Origin: Diploptera punctata
Taxonomy: Eukaryota; Arthropoda; Insecta; Blattodea; Blaberidae
Length of the DNA: 64,000 bases
Reading direction: 5' to 3'
Assembly: GCA_030220185.1 (NCBI GenBank)
Contig: JASPKZ010003844.1
Span: 186,001 to 250,000 of the forward strand
Part shown: positions 1-12,360 of the stretch, piece after piece
Numbering within the stretch: the first letter of the stretch is position 1
How the letters are laid out: each line of letters opens with the position of its first letter
Notes under the pieces: generated by a model
The model's database searches: none
The model's input: the letters and a program-made list of their open reading frames with translations, nothing else
Told to the model about the DNA's origin: nothing
Made by a program: the position numbers and the translations under genes

Positions 1-440
1 CAAAAGAGTTGGAAGAGCCAGTGTTTTATACACTTTCAGTCTTGAATGCTTTTGGACTAACTGTGGCTTGAAGATAGAATTTATTAACCCTAAAATTCTT
101 AAAAATTTAGATATTTTTGCATTTACATCCTTTTCTTCTTCATATGAGATATTGCATCCTAGATATGTAAAATATGTAATGATAAATTTTCATATATGAT
201 AACTAAGTTCCTAATTCGTGGACATTTATCAATTTTACCCACGTATAAACAAATGGAAAGAATATGTAATTACATACAAATTCTAGCCTTAGTTATGACA
301 TATATTATGCAAATGATTTAGTATATTAATTTCGAGAACATTACCATCAGCTAAGGAAGCCTATAAAGAAATTAAATCTGTAGCAAAACAATTGAATACC
401 CAAGAAGAAACAATTTCTAGCAAGCGTTATTTTATTAGAA

Positions 441-731
441 ACGCCGTAGTGAAGTTGATTAAGGCAAACAAGTCGGAAAATTGGGAGTTCGAGTCTCGAT
501 GGGGTCAGGATTTTTAAAATGAACTAAACATTTGGCGGTACCATCACCTGCGGTCGATTCAGCTTCTAACAGAATTTATTATCAGACGCTTGTTTTTGGG
601 GTAAAGGCGGCCGACACGCAGGGTTGACATCCCGAGACTGACATCTGGTGCCGGCTGTCTAAAAATGGGAAGCTTTAACCTCCTATTACTCTAAGGGCCT
701 CCTGATGGCTGTAGTAGCTTCACTTTTATCT
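441..731 (+). repeat. SINE family A, diverged copy
   Basis: Same family as the copies near 3991, 23003, 39259 and 48822. It starts with a tRNA-like head (box-B-like GAGTTCGAGTCTC around 488), followed by a body shared with the other copies. It is well diverged and ends in AT-rich sequence. No coding capacity. The family call rests on alignment by eye to the other copies. Confidence 0.7.
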
Positions 732-762
732 TAACCTAAAATCCAGGAACGTGGTTAATTTA

Positions 763-811
<49 letters not shown>

Positions 812-2110
812 CACACCATTAGATTATTTTCCCTGAATAGTTTTAATTCTACTAATAAGTTTGATTATTTTCAAACGTAAAAAATATAAATAAGGGATTT
901 TTTTAAATTAGGTTCCGTGTTTTATGTCAATATGGAACTAAATGCTTCAAATATGCAAAATACAATATCACATTACTACGTATTAACTTTTTAATAGCTT
1001 AAAACAAATGTTATGATCGTGTAAGTTTCAAAAAAATGAGATAAGTAAAATGCCGGTATTTGTTGAAAGTGTTAATTTCCAACATATACGTAAGTAAGTA
1101 GCCTGAAAGATATATCTTTTCATCTCATATTCTCTGAATGACATGGCTTCTGACCATCTGAGTCTCGCCTTTTAATTCAACTTAATTATGAATAGTATGA
1201 ATTGCTTTAAAGATACAAAAACTGGTTCTGATGTAAAGGAATGCAAATGTTATGGTGCGAAATCACATATAAACATAAATCACATAATTATACGAGATTA
1301 TTTTCAGAGCGATACGAACTGAAGGAAAACAGCCTTGAATGTCTTTTGCTAACCTTACGAGACCAACATTGTAATCGCGGGATTTTAGGCACGAGTCCAA
1401 AACCTAAAGCAGAGTTCACTGACCCCTATATGGCCTGCCTTGGACCAACTGCACCATTTGTCAACACACGACATCTCGTTAAATATTCAACTCCATAAAT
1501 AAGAAATTTTAGTTTAAATGTACAGGTATTTGCCATTATTTCATTCTAGAACATTATACGAGTGAATTAGATTTTTTTTTCTTATAGGTAATATCAATAA
1601 ATATGCAAGTATTTCTTAAATAATACATTTGAGGTAATGTGATGTGGGAGACAATCTATTATTTAAACAATTTAAATCAATAAAATTTCGATCAGTATAA
1701 CATACTCAATGGATGTCTGAGATTTTGTACAGTTGCGTCATCTTGAAAATTTGGTATCATATCATTATCCTTGGATATGTTAAACAAACTGTTAAAAGTG
1801 AGATTTTTAAACCAAATAAAAAACATTCTTTATTTCAAACCAGTTGATAGAGATCCTCCCTTCACTCACTCCACCAGCAGGTACAGGCAGCTAGTAAAGG
1901 GGAAGGTACTACTCTCTGTTACAAATACATCAATCTTCTAAATTACATTATGAAAATAAAATTTATAATAGTAATATAACTTAATTATTTTTAAAAATTA
2001 TGCCTACATATGTACATTTTTTTGTTTTTACTTGTTTAACATCTCCTTTGTATGCATATTTGAATCCCAGCTTCTACTGTGTCTAAATTATGTTCAAATG
2101 TATACCGAAA

Positions 2111-2159
<49 letters not shown>

Positions 2160-2744
2160 TCAAACGTTTAACTTTGTTTTCCTTATATCTATCACACAAT
2201 AACTAAGCACTAAGTATTACTAAAAAAATAATTATTATCTAAATATTTTTAAAAATGTATAAAAACAATCTATTAAACGCTAACTAAACACTTAATTCTA
2301 TTAAATAAACTATGTATTAACTGCATTTTCAAGACAATTCTAAAATCCACCACACTGTTAGAACTAAGAACAGTCTACTGAAAAAGACAAATGTTTTTTG
2401 TGCTGTCAATACAATGTCAGTACTGAACTACACTATTAACATGAGACAGCCCTCCACCAGTCTGCCACCCCGCAAATTATCATATTAAAACTGTGTTTTG
2501 TATTATATCAGTTATAGATATCCTAATATAAATTCAAAGTATAACAAAATAAGTCAGGTATTAAAAACTATATATCATATTTTTTTACAAAAATCTTCTG
2601 AAAAAAGGATAAATTATAATATTTTATTTTCTGGTTTTTACAGCTTTGGGGGAGTTGGTTTATAACTGGTAACAGCCACATTCCTAACTTTGGCCTAGTT
2701 ATTGTATGCACCCCTACAGTAGTGGGGGTAGTAAAATGACGTTC
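732..2744. other. AT-rich stretch with no recognised gene
   Basis: Two kilobases of AT-rich sequence holding a (CT)n tract near 766-807 and a (TA)n tract near 2110-2152. An 85-codon frame at 1241-1498 has no recognisable motif. No SINE, LINE or terminal repeat was identified, so this may be old unique or decayed sequence. Confidence 0.5.
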
Positions 2745-3600
2745 CTTCTATCAACTCCGTTGACATAGATTAATCATTTGATTTGGTGTTTCCATCCATC
2801 CATCCAATAGCTGATTGGCTCAAATTCGAGCTTTGCCTCCCTTAACTTCTGCCTCCAATCATTTATATTTTGCGCAACAAGCCTCCATTTGCGACACTTA
2901 AGTAGGTTTGCAGCATAGGCTATTCCTTAATATCATCCTCCCATCGTTTTTTCGGTCTTCCAACTCATCTATTCCCCATAAAACTTGCTGTAAGCACCTT
3001 TTTTGGTGCTCGGTCTGTTGAGGCTTTTGTACATGGCCAGACCATTCCAATTTCTTTAACTTAATACAACTGACAAGGTCAGGTTCATTGTATTTGTCAT
3101 ACAGTTCTTTGTTGTATCGTATTCTCCACTGACCATTAGTATTTATCGGTCCAATTATATTCCTGAGTACTTTTTTTTTAAATTATTTAGGGCTACCTCT
3201 GATCTTTTAATGAGGTTCCATGTATCACTACCATAGGTCAAAACTGATCTTATTAAAACTTTATATAGCCTTATTTTAGTTGCTGAGAGTATGTTACTAC
3301 TCTTCGTTATTTTATGAAGTGAGTAATAAGCTTTGTTGGCCAGTTTCAGTATTCTTTGTACTTCAATGTGTTCGTCGTTATTGTCTGTAATACATGAGCC
3401 AAGATAGTTAAAATTTTTTCACAACGTTAAAATTAATTCTGTTATGCTATTAGATGGCTGTTCTGTCAATGGTTTAACACCTGTCTGTATCATAACTTGT
3501 ATTTTCTGTATGTTAATTTCTAGGCCTATATCCTCTGTGGCTGCTTTAAATTATGTATAAAATTCTCGAATGCTTTTGTTACTTCTGCTTAGGTGTTTAC
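2745..3600 (-). pseudogene. Decayed LINE, RT C-terminal region (group 3)
   Basis: Reading the minus strand in pieces gives the usual end of a non-LTR retrotransposon polymerase: a KYLGS-type segment, YGSDTW, then WRIRYNKELYDKYN and WSGHV. These are the post-catalytic 'thumb' motifs that many insect LINEs share. Several stops and frame changes separate the pieces, so it is inactive. The 3' end lies near 2745. A Penelope-type hairpin sits directly beside its 5' side. The clade (RTE-like or related) is inferred from motif style only. Confidence 0.65.
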
Positions 3601-3605
3601 TTGAT

Positions 3606-3805
3606 GCAAATCCATTATGTATTTAATAAATAAAACTATTAAAGTTTTGTATGATTTCCATAAATATTTATTTATTTTAACATTCATAACAGCTGTTTCT
3701 ATTTATGGAATTCGTCTGATAAAGACGAAACAGCTATTACGAAAGTTAAATAAATTAAGTATTTATGAAAATCATATAAAACTTTAATAGTTTTATTTAT
3801 TAAAT
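3606..3805. mobile_element. Short Penelope-type hairpin, second family
   Basis: Imperfect inverted arms at 3621-3699 and 3727-3805 enclose a 27-nt loop. The right arm begins GAAACAGCT, and CTGATAA precedes it at 3716, a hammerhead-like core with stem II largely deleted. A one-sided tail (about 3606-3620) matches, inverted, the right end of the longer relic at 36604-38495. The unit looks like a terminal-repeat-only derivative of that element. Boundaries are approximate and no clear target duplication was seen. Confidence 0.55.
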
Positions 3806-3976
3806 AAAAATATGTTTATTTAAATAGAAAAAAAGGCTGAAATGAATGAAGGAATGGATAAATGAATTAACTACATTAATATTTTTTATAAATATAGGAT
3901 AGCTAATTGATATAGGCCCTAGTATAGCAAGTCCTGTCAAACTAAATACAATATAATTATATAATTACATAGCGGT
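3806..3976. other. AT-rich spacer
   Basis: AT-rich sequence with no recognised repeat or gene. Confidence 0.4.
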
Positions 3977-3990
3977 AAATTAAATCAGTA

Positions 3991-4292
3991 AAGTAAAATG
4001 ATCCCACTACAGGCCTCAGGAGGCCCTTGGGGTAGTAGGAGGTTAAGGCTCCCACTTTACTGGGCAATCGGCACTTGATGTCAGCCGGGTTGTCAGTCCT
4101 GCGTGACGGCCGCCTTTACCCCCATAACAAGCATCTGGTACTCATTTTAATTAGAGGCTGAATCGACCCCAGGGCCATAGTGCCGCCAGAAGGTTTGCGT
4201 CAGTTTAAAAATCCTAACCCCAACGGGACTCGAACCCTCGACCTTCCTGCTTGTAGTGTAATGCCTTAATCACTACGCTACGGCGTGCCTCC
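3991..4292 (-). repeat. SINE family A, full-length, with target duplication
   Basis: A full-length minus-strand copy: the tRNA-like head is at the right end and the short-repeat tail at the left. It is bounded by a perfect 14-bp direct repeat AAATTAAATCAGTA (3977-3990 and 4293-4306), which defines the element ends and indicates insertion by target-primed reverse transcription. Length about 302 bp. Pol III box-B-like sequence is present in the head. Confidence 0.85.
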
Positions 4293-4389
4293 AAATTAAA
4301 TCAGTATAATATAAATTTCTGATATAAAGAAAATCTGTGAGATTATTTCTCACAATTTGTAAAGAACCTTTTAATTATCCAATACTTAC

Positions 4390-5745
4390 TTACTTACTCA
4401 CTGGCACTATCGAACCCGTAGGTTCATGGTCGCGCGGACATAAGCTCTCCATACTTTCCATGCTTTCCAATCATTCCGTGTATAATCTACTTCCCTCAAA
4501 TCATAGTTAATGTTATTCTCCCACCTCATTCTTGGTCTACCAACTGGGCGTTTTCCCTCTGGCTTTCCTACAAGAAGCTTCCATGCAAGTCTTTCATTCC
4601 CTATAGTGCAACATGTCCTGCCCATCGCAGTCTACGAGACTTAACTGTTCTTATTATATCTGGCTTCCTATAAAGATCATGTAGTTCATTGTTATGTAGT
4701 CTTCTCCATTCACCTGTCTGTTCATCTCTCTTTGGTCCAAAAATTTTCCTAAGTACTTTATTCTCAAATACTTGTAATCTCCTTTCCTCCCTTAAAGTAA
4801 GAGTCCATGTCTCGCACCCATATAATATAACTGGCAGAATAACAGTTTTATATACTTCCAGTTTAACGTTTTTTGAAAAGAGTTGGGACATCAAGAGTCT
4901 CTGCAGTGCATAATAGCACGCATTTCCAGAATTGAGCCTATGCTTAATTTCTTTGTGCATCTCATTCCTATTTGTGATTATTGTTCCTAAGTATTTGAAT
5001 TCAGCCACTTCCTCAAAATTTCCCTCATTTGTCATTAGCTGTCCATTTCCATTATATAATGTATTTCTACATGTGACCATATATTTAGTTTTATTGATAT
5101 TTACTTCCAGTCCTAATTTCTTAGTGTTACTCAATAGTGTGTGCGTGTTGTTCTTTAGTATCTCCTCGCTATCGGCCAATAGTACTACATCATCAGCATA
5201 AACTAACAGCTTATTAATACAATTGAGTTGTAAGCCTTCCTCATTCTCTAATGATTTAATGGCATGCTCTAGTACAAAATTAAATAGTAGAGGAGATAGT
5301 GCATCTCCTTGCTTCAACCCATTCTGGATTTCAAAAGTGTCTGAAAACTGTTTGCCTACACGCACCCTACTCGTTGAGCCATTTAGACACATTCGTATAA
5401 GTCTAACTAACTTTTTAGGAATTCCGAACTCCAGCAGGATACTATATAACTTCTCCCCCTTAATTGAATCATATGTTTTTTTGAAGTCTACGTATAGTTG
5501 ATGTACAGTACCATTATATTCCCATTTCTTTTCTAAAATCTGTCTAATACTAAAAGTCTGATCTGTTGTAGACCTGTTGCTTATAAATTAACATTGACGA
5601 TCTCCTAGAATATAATCAATATAGGGAGTAAGTCTGCTGACTAATATATTTGTTAGAATTTTGTAGGAAGTTGAAAGTAATGAGATGCGCCTGTAATTGT
5701 TGCAATCAGTTTTATCTCCTTTCTTATAAATTGGTAGGATACCAA
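4390..5745 (-). pseudogene. LINE reverse transcriptase, group 1 (RTE-like), frameshifted
   Basis: The longest copy of the commonest LINE here. The frame at 4601-5392 shows GLKQGDALSPLLFNF, the catalytic YADD box (VYADDVVLLADS) and the downstream FKYLGT, YGCETW and WAGHV blocks; the C-terminus continues after a frameshift in 4407-4625 (GKRPVGRPRMRWE). These are RT palm and thumb regions of a non-LTR retrotransposon. Upstream (5400-5745) coding continues in broken frames. The 3' end near 4390 carries short tandem ACTT/AAGT units, the simple-repeat tail typical of this group. No endonuclease domain remains. RTE-like assignment is from motif style. Confidence 0.85.
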
Positions 5746-6889
5746 TATTTTATGATTTAGCTTACGTGATATTTTGATATGTCAAAATTAAAAATAAATA
5801 AATAACATACTGTATAACTACTTGATCGAATAAAATAATCGTATATGCAGAATCTATTGAAATAAATTGTAGGGGAAAAAAAAAAACGTTTAAAAATAAT
5901 TGTATTCATTTCAACCGGAAAAACCAGTAGCATTAAAATTAGGTCTATTATTTAATTATACATTTTGAAGACTATCATAATTGAAGTTAAAAAAACTAGG
6001 AAACCTGTTTTTATCGAATCAGATACCAGTTTTTTTAAAATAATTAACTTGAAATTATTTCTACCCAGATTTTGGTGCAGTAGACATCCCAGTGGACATC
6101 CAGGGAATGTGATCACTGATCAGCATTGTGCAAAAATTCATGGACATCCAGAGTGTGAAACCGGATACAACACGTGTTTTCTTATTGTAAATCAACATAA
6201 TACTCCATTCACTTCAAAGTAACAAAATACAAAACAGGTAGATGGTATCAAGATCTACAGATGCAACTTTTTCAAGGTAGTTTTCAAAACATGTTTGACG
6301 ACTTAGTAGATAGCGACAATAACATTATTTTTAGGCGTCTCTCGAATTGACTTCAAACGTTTTAAAAAGGTGAAAATAAAAATCGGCTTGACAAATATTG
6401 AACATTCACATATAGCTAGAAATTTTAAAATAACACAGCCCAGTCAAATGACACTGAACATCGCGGTTTTTTTAAGACTAAGGCAAATTAGTCTTTGAAA
6501 TATCCCATAGATATACGTCTCATTCGGTATGCACTGGTTCTTGGATTTGACAGAAAGTGCACGATTCTAAACATCACATATTTAATAAACAAGGCACGAT
6601 ATTCAAAGAGATTCTCTTTGAATACCTGAATTGAATGTCCATAGTTTAAAATGTTGTTTCTCACACGCATAAAGCATAATTATGCTATTCCCAAAACCTT
6701 CTCAATCTCACAGGTTCGGAAGACTGGAATTTAGGTGCAATTTATAAAAAAACTGAATAGGCCAAATTTTTATTGAACAAGACGGTTACAGCTAAATAAC
6801 CTCGACACAAATCAATTTTCCAGAATTTGTTGATCAGGTCGATGATAATAAAATTATTTCAACAGGACTATGCAATTTTACACATGCCA
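5746..6889. other. AT-rich stretch with no recognised gene
   Basis: AT-rich sequence with short open frames lacking motifs. No repeat terminus recognised. Confidence 0.4.
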
Positions 6890-6891
6890 AA

Positions 6892-7415
6892 TTACATTGA
6901 GCAACAAAAAATAAACTTTTTTTGTCTCAAAAAGAAAAAAAAATGTGATTCTGATAGTATTTTTCTCCTGAATTCAAATATGATATTCGGTTTTTATCCA
7001 TCACGCAAGCCTTCCGAGAAACAGGCATTTATAATTTCAAACACTTTAATATTTTCTACTTTCGTAACTACACAATAATCGAACATTCGGACTCACCTAG
7101 AAAGTAAGAAATGACGATTTTCTGCTATATTTCGCCTGTGGAGCATCCATCTTGATGGTCCAACAATAATCGGCCAGCATATTAGAGTTCCATTTGCCTT
7201 GATATCTCTTTTCCATAGCTGAAATCTCCTGCTGAAAGTGTTCCCCGTACTCATCGCTCACTGCGCCAAGATTTTCCGGGAAGAAGTCTAGGTTTATTTT
7301 AAAAAAATATTTAAATCCATTAATTTAAAAAAAACTGTGGGTGATGGAGAAATTCCGAATACATATTTGAAAACACGATAAAAAAACTGCATTAAGTACA
7401 ACTATGGATACTCAT
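6892..7415 (-). mobile_element. Unclassified multicopy element, truncated copy
   Basis: Shares sequence and order with units at 28022-28625 and 50109-50667. The left end (ACATTGAGCAACAAAAAATA) matches the inverted terminal sequence of those copies. The right end is cut off at about 7415, where SINE sequence takes over. The minus-strand frame at 7097-7300 encodes a protein end with GAVSDEYGEHFQQEISAMEK and DYCW blocks, found in a repeated arthropod protein family whose function I cannot name. The terminal ACACTG suggests a DNA transposon but no transposase is visible. Confidence 0.55.
7097..7300 (-). pseudogene. C-terminal fragment of unidentified repeat-encoded protein
   Basis: About 67 codons ending at a stop at 7097-7099, containing FPENLGAVSDEYGEHF, MEKRYQGKW and MLADYCW. 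The equivalent frame at 50265-50461 matches closely but has a stop where this copy has the Y codon of DYCW. No catalytic motif is obvious. I recognise the family as repeated in arthropod genomes but do not know its role. Confidence 0.5.
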
Positions 7416-7665
7416 GAGTTTCTATTCCCGGTCAAACCATAGGAATTTTTCCTGTGGTTGCCCATGGTCTGGAGTTTAGGTTAAGAACTCTCCTGGCGCT
7501 TTACTATCATTTATCATCCATCATATCATCGGGCTAACGTAACTCCGTCTTCTAGGCGCCCCAACTTCAGAAGTGGTTACAATTAAGCCTATGTCAGGAG
7601 AGAAAACCAGAAATGTCGAAATGACAACCTGGGGCATTGGATAAAAAATAATTAGTAAACGGATT
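7416..7665 (+). repeat. SINE family D, 5'-truncated
   Basis: Matches the body and tail of the copy at 30851-31170 (CCCATGGTCTGGAGTTTAGG, later GGCGCCCCAAC). The tRNA-like head is missing. No coding function. Confidence 0.65.
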
Positions 7666-7740
7666 TTAAGGTGCAAATTATGATAGTAAAAGGAGGAGGG
7701 GAAAGGTTTCAAAATACATTGCAAAAAAGGTGCAAGAAAG

Positions 7741-8238
7741 GCGCCTTTACTAAAGTTTTGACCACTTTATTTATTCAACACTATAACATATATAAATACA
7801 TTTTGAAGGCAAAAATAACCATCTGGGTTTTCAAGAACTTGTTGTAGCCTACTGGATAACGCAATTTAAATGTTTTCGACGTAAGACGCCGGTGCTTTGA
7901 ACTTGGGAGATTTTTGTGCGTAGAAAAACTACGCTTGTCATCAACAAGAATCATTGGGGTACATCTTGTAAGGAAATTCTGTCAAAGTTGCAAAGGTCTT
8001 CACATCCAAATTGTTAAAATTTAATTAGCACTGATACAATACAAAGTGAATTTAGTTTAAATTGTTGCAACAATTTTTAAAATTGAAAATTGATTTCACA
8101 GCTAGGTTGGAATATTACTGCACGTTCACACAAATTAGACCTATATTTTATATTACTGTTGAGGTTTGATTAAACGAAATTTTAAAAAGTTGTTCAAGAA
8201 GAGTGAAAATATCTATTATCCAATATTTTTTTTAAAAG
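7741..8238. other. AT-rich stretch, nothing recognised
   Basis: No SINE, LINE or terminal repeats recognised in these roughly 500 bases. Confidence 0.35.
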
Positions 8239-8632
8239 TCCACCGCCTGTGGTCTCAAGGTAGCGTGCTGCCTTGTCACGCAGCGGGCCCGGGTTCGATC
8301 CCCGGTCGGGATAGTTTTTCTGGGTGAGGTTTTTATCGGGGTTTTTCCTCACCTGTAAGACAAATGTCAGGAAAACTTTAAGGCCCAAACGGTCCCCGAA
8401 ATCATATGGCCATCGCAATCATCATCATTCATATTCATCTTAGGTTAAGCTTAGGATTAGGGACTCTCCTGGCGCACCATTATCATCATCATCATCACAT
8501 ATGATATCATCGGGGCAACGTAACCCCGCCTTCCAGGCGCCACAACCTCAGAAGTGGGTTATAAGTACGCCATGCCAGGAGAGAAACCAGGAATGTCGAA
8601 AGTCAAACCTGGGACATTTGAAAAAAAAAATT
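8239..8632 (+). repeat. Chimeric SINE: family B head joined to family D tail
   Basis: Begins with the tRNA-like head of family B (GTCCACCGC, with B-box-like GGTTCGATCCCCGG near 8292), then switches around 8440 to the family D tail (GGACTCTCCTGGCGC, later AGAAACCAGGAATGTCG). The same junction appears on the minus strand at 55660-56050, so it is a propagated family and not a one-off insertion. Ends in an A-rich run. Confidence 0.75.
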
Positions 8633-8939
8633 AAAAAACGCAGAAAACCTACGAAAAACGTGCCAAATCATAAGAAAAAGGGGGGGAAAGGGGGAGAAAT
8701 ATTATAATTTCACGAAAAGAAACAAGAAGTTGCATTCATTTTGCTTCATTCCATGCCTCAAAATACATATTTTGAACTTCCGTTGTGAAATCTGTTATAT
8801 TTTTGGATTTTAAAATACATTTTTAATAATGACTTCATGGATGAGACATAAATATCTCAGTAGTCATTTTTGTATGTGACAATTTAAGTATTTCTTCCTA
8901 GTAGTGTCATCTGTCAACATAATTTTATCTTGAAGGTCG

Positions 8940-9398
8940 AAACATACCTGTTTAATCTACTTCCCTCAAATCATGTTAAATGCTATTCTCTCACCTCATT
9001 CTTGGCCTACCTACTGGGCGCTTTCCGTCTGGTTTTCATACAAGGAATATCCATACCCCTTTTCATTCCCCATTTGTACTATAGTCCTGCCCATCGCATT
9101 CTACGATACATAACTGTTCTTATTACACATGGCTCATTGTTTTTCAGTTTTCTCAATTTATTCAACCGTTTGTTCGTCTCTCTTTGGTTAAAAAATGTTT
9201 CTAAGAACTTTTTTCTCAAATATTTGTAATACTTTCTCCTCCCTTAAAGAATGGATGTTTTGCATCTCATTTCTGTTTGTAATTATTGTTCCTATGTTAT
9301 TGAATTCAGCTACTTCTTCAAAATTTACCTAATTTGTAATGAACTGACCATTTCCATTAATAATGTATTTCTTTGTGACTAATTATTTGGTCACACAT
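8940..9398 (-). pseudogene. LINE group 1, 3' fragment
   Basis: Minus-strand remnant of the same LINE as at 4390-5745, covering the C-terminal GRP-RW region through the FKYLG area. Many substitutions and frame changes. No intact domain. Confidence 0.7.
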
Positions 9399-9479
9399 AA
9401 AAATACATTATACAATTTCTTCCTCCCCGTAAATATACATTCAAGAGGAGTCGCACAAACTTTAGATCCTAGTTCCATA

Positions 9480-10190
9480 TCCATATTACAAAACGTATGG
9501 TCAACAAATTCAGATATTTAGGCATAACACTGCAGCCAACAACAAAGTCTTTCAGCGCACATGTGCAGGAGAGAGCAGCAGCAGCTATAAGAGCTATGTG
9601 CAGTATCAAAGACATCACATCGTTAAAATTAGTCACAGCCATGAAATTATTCGCATCAGTGATCACCCCGATCGTCACCTACGGGATAGAACTGATATGG
9701 GAGAAACTATCGACCAGCGATTTGGAGAGGTTAGAAAAAGTAAAACCAAGATTCATCAAAAAGGCATTAGGTGCAAGCAAATAAACACCAAATAGAATGG
9801 CCTATATGCTAGCCAGAGAAACCTTCTTCCTAGAGGACCTGAGGCAAAGGATACTACTGCCAGCAACGGAGCCATATAAGAAAGTCATCGAAAAAAAGAA
9901 ACAGAGAGAAAAAGAGATCGACGAAGATTTCTACGCCTCAGATGCCATGGTAAACAGAGAGTGGACTGGAAGTAACCAACCACAAAGGCACAGAATCATA
10001 GGTTTAGCAACACACGGATATCATCACAAAATGTGCAAAACTACAAAATTCCACCAACCGAGTGATTCGTGTGAATGCAAGATATACGACCAAAAGTGTG
10101 AGCGATACCATTACAAACAATGCAGAATATGGACAGGATCACTGAACGAACTCATAAAAGACAAATCATAAACTTATAACTCAATGCTCT
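9480..10190 (+). pseudogene. LINE RT C-terminus, group 4 (Jockey/CR1-like)
   Basis: Two consecutive frames (9497-9784 and 9797-10171) divided by a stop encode the polymerase end: FRYLGITLQP, the alanine-rich RAAAAIRAM segment, TYGIELIWEKLS, then a lysine-rich stretch and a cysteine/histidine-rich tail (CECKIYDQKCERYHYKQC) that may be a degenerate zinc knuckle. It is distinct in sequence from the group 1 LINEs. Jockey/CR1/R1-like placement is inferred. Only one clear inactivating stop separates the halves, so it is relatively young. Confidence 0.7.
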
Positions 10191-11273
10191 TTCGAGTGCC
10201 TCTTACCAACTTATAAAACGTTCGACTGCTTTCTTATTCAATACATTTTATAGGTTTGTGTAATAAAAGTCTAAGACATTTTCTATAACATACCCCATTG
10301 CTACTTTTTACTATACAGTAAAATATTTCCATACTATGAGACCAATTTGATTCTAAAGCTTAAATAAATTTAAAGTATGCAGCCTTATTGGGGATTAAAG
10401 TCTGTATAGTATGAATTATTTCCATATAATTATATTCGAGCTCAGATATGAATTTTAAACATTTCTCGAGGGTAAAGAAACCGGACAGCTACCGTTGCAA
10501 GACAACATAATTTATGAGGGCGTATGAAAAGTTCATTGCTTCATGTGGGCAAATCTATATTATTTCATGTAAATGCAGAGTTCATAGCCCTGTCTCTAGA
10601 AATACTACCAAATAAAATTAAAAATGCGTACATTAAAAAATTATTAATAGATTATAGCAGAATATAAAGCAATTAATGTAAAACAATTAACGAAGGTATT
10701 AAACAGAACTAAAATTTCTGGCGCGACAGGCTTACCAGCCGGCAGCTGGCCACACATCTACATGTGTTAATCACAGAAGTAGCCTAGACGATCATCGTGC
10801 CAGATTAAAGGCCTATGTAATTTTGGTAAAATAAAATATTTTAAGGGTAATTTGTTTCTAACTCAAACAATTCAACGGAATTAAACCACAATCAAAATAT
10901 ATCAAGTTTATGAATAAGAAGGTTTTATTATATCACATATTGAATGAAATATGTGAGACATAAATGTCTAAAGCTTGGTTGGTATAGACATTGAATTTAA
11001 ATTAATTATTTTTCTGTCTGGGATTTTTAATAATTCTTTTTTTCTCCACAAACAAGTATTCTTATACTGTCCATTATGCACAAATATAAACACGAGCTCT
11101 AATTATTTAATTGAAACGCTCACTGTATATTGATTATGATAAAATACGAGTACTAAAAAACTGAAAATTCGGTTGAAATAAGCCCTTATATCAGTAGATT
11201 TTTCTTGATTAATGCTAGAGATGTAGTTGGTACCAAAATAGTACATTTAAATCAAGTGATAGCTTATTATATA
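10191..11273. other. AT-rich stretch, nothing recognised
   Basis: No recognised gene or repeat ends; short poly-A/T tracts only. Confidence 0.35.
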
Positions 11274-12215
11274 CTACTAGCTAATACCCGGTTGCGATGC
11301 ATCGCCTAAATAAATTAAATTTAATGTGCTTTTATGTTTAGTTGAATAAGTAAAAGGAAAAATAATTAGAAATTTATATTTTTTAGATACCCCGTACCGA
11401 TTACCCGGCGTTGCCCGGGAATCTACTTATCCCGATCTTCTTGACATAAATGAGCTGAAATACGAAAATTAATGTGTTTTATGTTTGGTTAAATAACTAG
11501 AAGGAAAAATTTATATCGTAATTATTTTCAGATACCCCGTGTTGTTTACCCGGCTTTGTCCGGAAATCTACTCATCCGTATCTTCTTGGCATAAATGAGA
11601 TGAAAGACAAACATTAATGTACTTCTTATGATTAGTTGAATAAGTAAAATGAAAATGAATTATAAATGTATATCGTAATTATTTTAAGATTCCACGTGAT
11701 GATTACCCGGTATTGCCCAGGAATCTAATTATCTCGATCTTCTTGGCATTAAATGAGCTAAAAGATAAAATTCGTTATTGTGATTTATCTGTAAAAGAAT
11801 ACCCATGTGCTGCTATGCTTGCAGAGGAATCTACGTACTTGTTTCGATCTTCTTGGCATCAATGAAAGACAAAAATGGTTATTGGGAGTTATCCGTAAGA
11901 GATAAAACATATGCTGTCGCGGACTTTTTTGTAGAGCGTTTTGAGATATTCAATTCTGTGTACATTATTTTTGTATATTTGTTATGGTTTAGCAGCGTAA
12001 GCCATTTAACCGTCCAAAGATTTTTTTCTCACTTTTTCTACTACAAAGGGCGATTTTTAACGGTGTAGGATTGAGTATCACAACTCTCTTATAGCCTATG
12101 TTCATCCCGGGAATCTCCTGAACATTTTGCAAAAAGCCCCATCACAATCAGATCAACGGTATGGCCGCTCATAAAGTACAAACAAACAAACATTAATTTT
12201 TATATATTAGATTAC
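11274..12215 (+). repeat. Repeat with three to four internal tandem units
   Basis: Starts with AGCTAATACCCGGTTGCGAT and contains units restarting at about 11386, 11531, 11688 and 11796, each with a TACCCGG-TTGCCC-GGAATCTA core followed by GATCTTCTTGGCAT. It ends in an (ACAAACAA) run near 12180. A possible inverted start of the same family lies at about 25085-25140. The tail resembles LINE 3' ends, but no RT is visible, so the class is open. Confidence 0.5.
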
Positions 12216-12360
12216 AATATTACTAAATAATTTTCAGGCTTATGGAACCGGTGCAAAATTTCTTCAGCGGATTATAAGCACATATTGTGTATCTATTTGT
12301 TAAAATAAAACTGTAAGTGATATACGTAACATTTTAAATACGATATGTCTTATAGATTGG

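Noticed and set aside
1241..1498. 85-codon open frame as a host gene
   Set aside because: No motif, splice context or neighbour supports it, and frames of this length are expected by chance across 64 kb.
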